5,442 bases of DNA from Bacteroidaceae bacterium. Its GTDB lineage: Bacteria; Bacteroidota; Bacteroidia; Bacteroidales; Bacteroidaceae. The stretch is from contig JAGCWG010000003.1 in NCBI GenBank assembly GCA_017961965.1, forward strand, positions 1-5,442, written 5' to 3'. A program made the position numbers and the translations under genes. A model generated the notes under the pieces. It did not search any database and was not told where the DNA came from. It saw nothing but the letters and a program-made list of their open reading frames with translations. The stretch's first letter is position 1. Each line of letters starts with the position of its first letter. Shown one piece after another: positions 5,415 through 5,442 of this stretch.

Positions 5415-5442
5415 CTTGCTGACAAATCGACACGAAGGAGTG

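Larger units (their letters stand above)
5026..5442. other. 417-base region without a convincing gene, upstream of the flavin reductase-like gene
   Basis: From left to right it holds a structured leader (5051-5091), a near-perfect promoter for the downstream gene (5115-5145), a hairpin with a T-run on the plus strand (5140-5163), a weak GGGG/CCCC hairpin (5181-5184 with 5193-5196), an 11-base repeat array (5200-5243), a 10-base direct repeat at 22-base spacing (5288-5319), a distal minus-strand promoter (5351-5381) and a perfect inverted repeat (5391-5414). The last 28 bases are too short to assign: minus-strand reading frames there end at stops inside the inverted repeat or just beyond it, and none shows a recognisable protein. 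Confidence 0.6.

Noticed and set aside
5393..5442. C-terminal end of a gene entering from the right edge on the minus strand.
   Set aside because: Two frames end at TAA inside the inverted repeat and one runs further to a TGA. None gives a recognisable sequence in fewer than 20 codons, so I cannot tell which, if any, is real.

Overview
The window looks like chromosomal DNA of a Bacteroidales bacterium, most likely Prevotella or a close relative. Three signs support this. The promoters upstream of gyrA and of the exported flavin reductase-like gene match the Bacteroidetes pattern (TTTG, about 19 bases, TAnnTTTG). Start codons are preceded by A/T-rich sequence with no Shine-Dalgarno motif. The exported proteins begin with short MKK or MRK signal peptides that end in an 'AQ' or 'GQ' type cleavage region. 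Genus level is inference; no rRNA is present.

All recognisable genes are on the minus strand, so transcription runs from high to low coordinates. Reading that way: (1) 5442-5026 is a 417-base intergenic region with a distal promoter, an inverted repeat, two kinds of short direct repeat in steps of 11 or 22 bases, and a proximal near-perfect promoter. (2) 5025-4441 encodes an exported flavin reductase-like split-barrel protein. Its stop codon lies inside a perfect 22-bp terminator stem (4392-4443). (3) 4391-4145 is the gyrA control region, with a second array of four elements at exact 11-base steps, a 12-bp palindrome, three A-tracts phased at exactly 10 bases, and the gyrA promoter. (4) 4144-1514 is gyrA, complete, 876 codons. 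(5) 1441-158 encodes an exported TPR-type repeat protein starting 72 bases after gyrA, with no promoter visible between them. (6) After a 93-base gap filled almost entirely by a long hairpin, the first 21 codons of another exported protein (64-1) run off the left edge.

GyrA, the DNA-binding and breaking/rejoining subunit of gyrase, is the only core information-processing gene here. Its residue numbering matches E. coli GyrA through the active site: Tyr122, Ile174, Ser83 and position 87 coincide. Three features stand out: Gly instead of an acidic residue at 87, a non-canonical GyrA box, and an acidic insert between the fourth and fifth blades of the C-terminal pinwheel. The TPR protein is probably co-transcribed with gyrA; whether the link is functional is unknown.

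I see no mobile element, CRISPR array, tRNA, rRNA or defence system. The least explained sequence is the pair of 11-base-step repeat arrays flanking the flavin reductase gene, and the distal promoter that seems to drive transcription through one of them.
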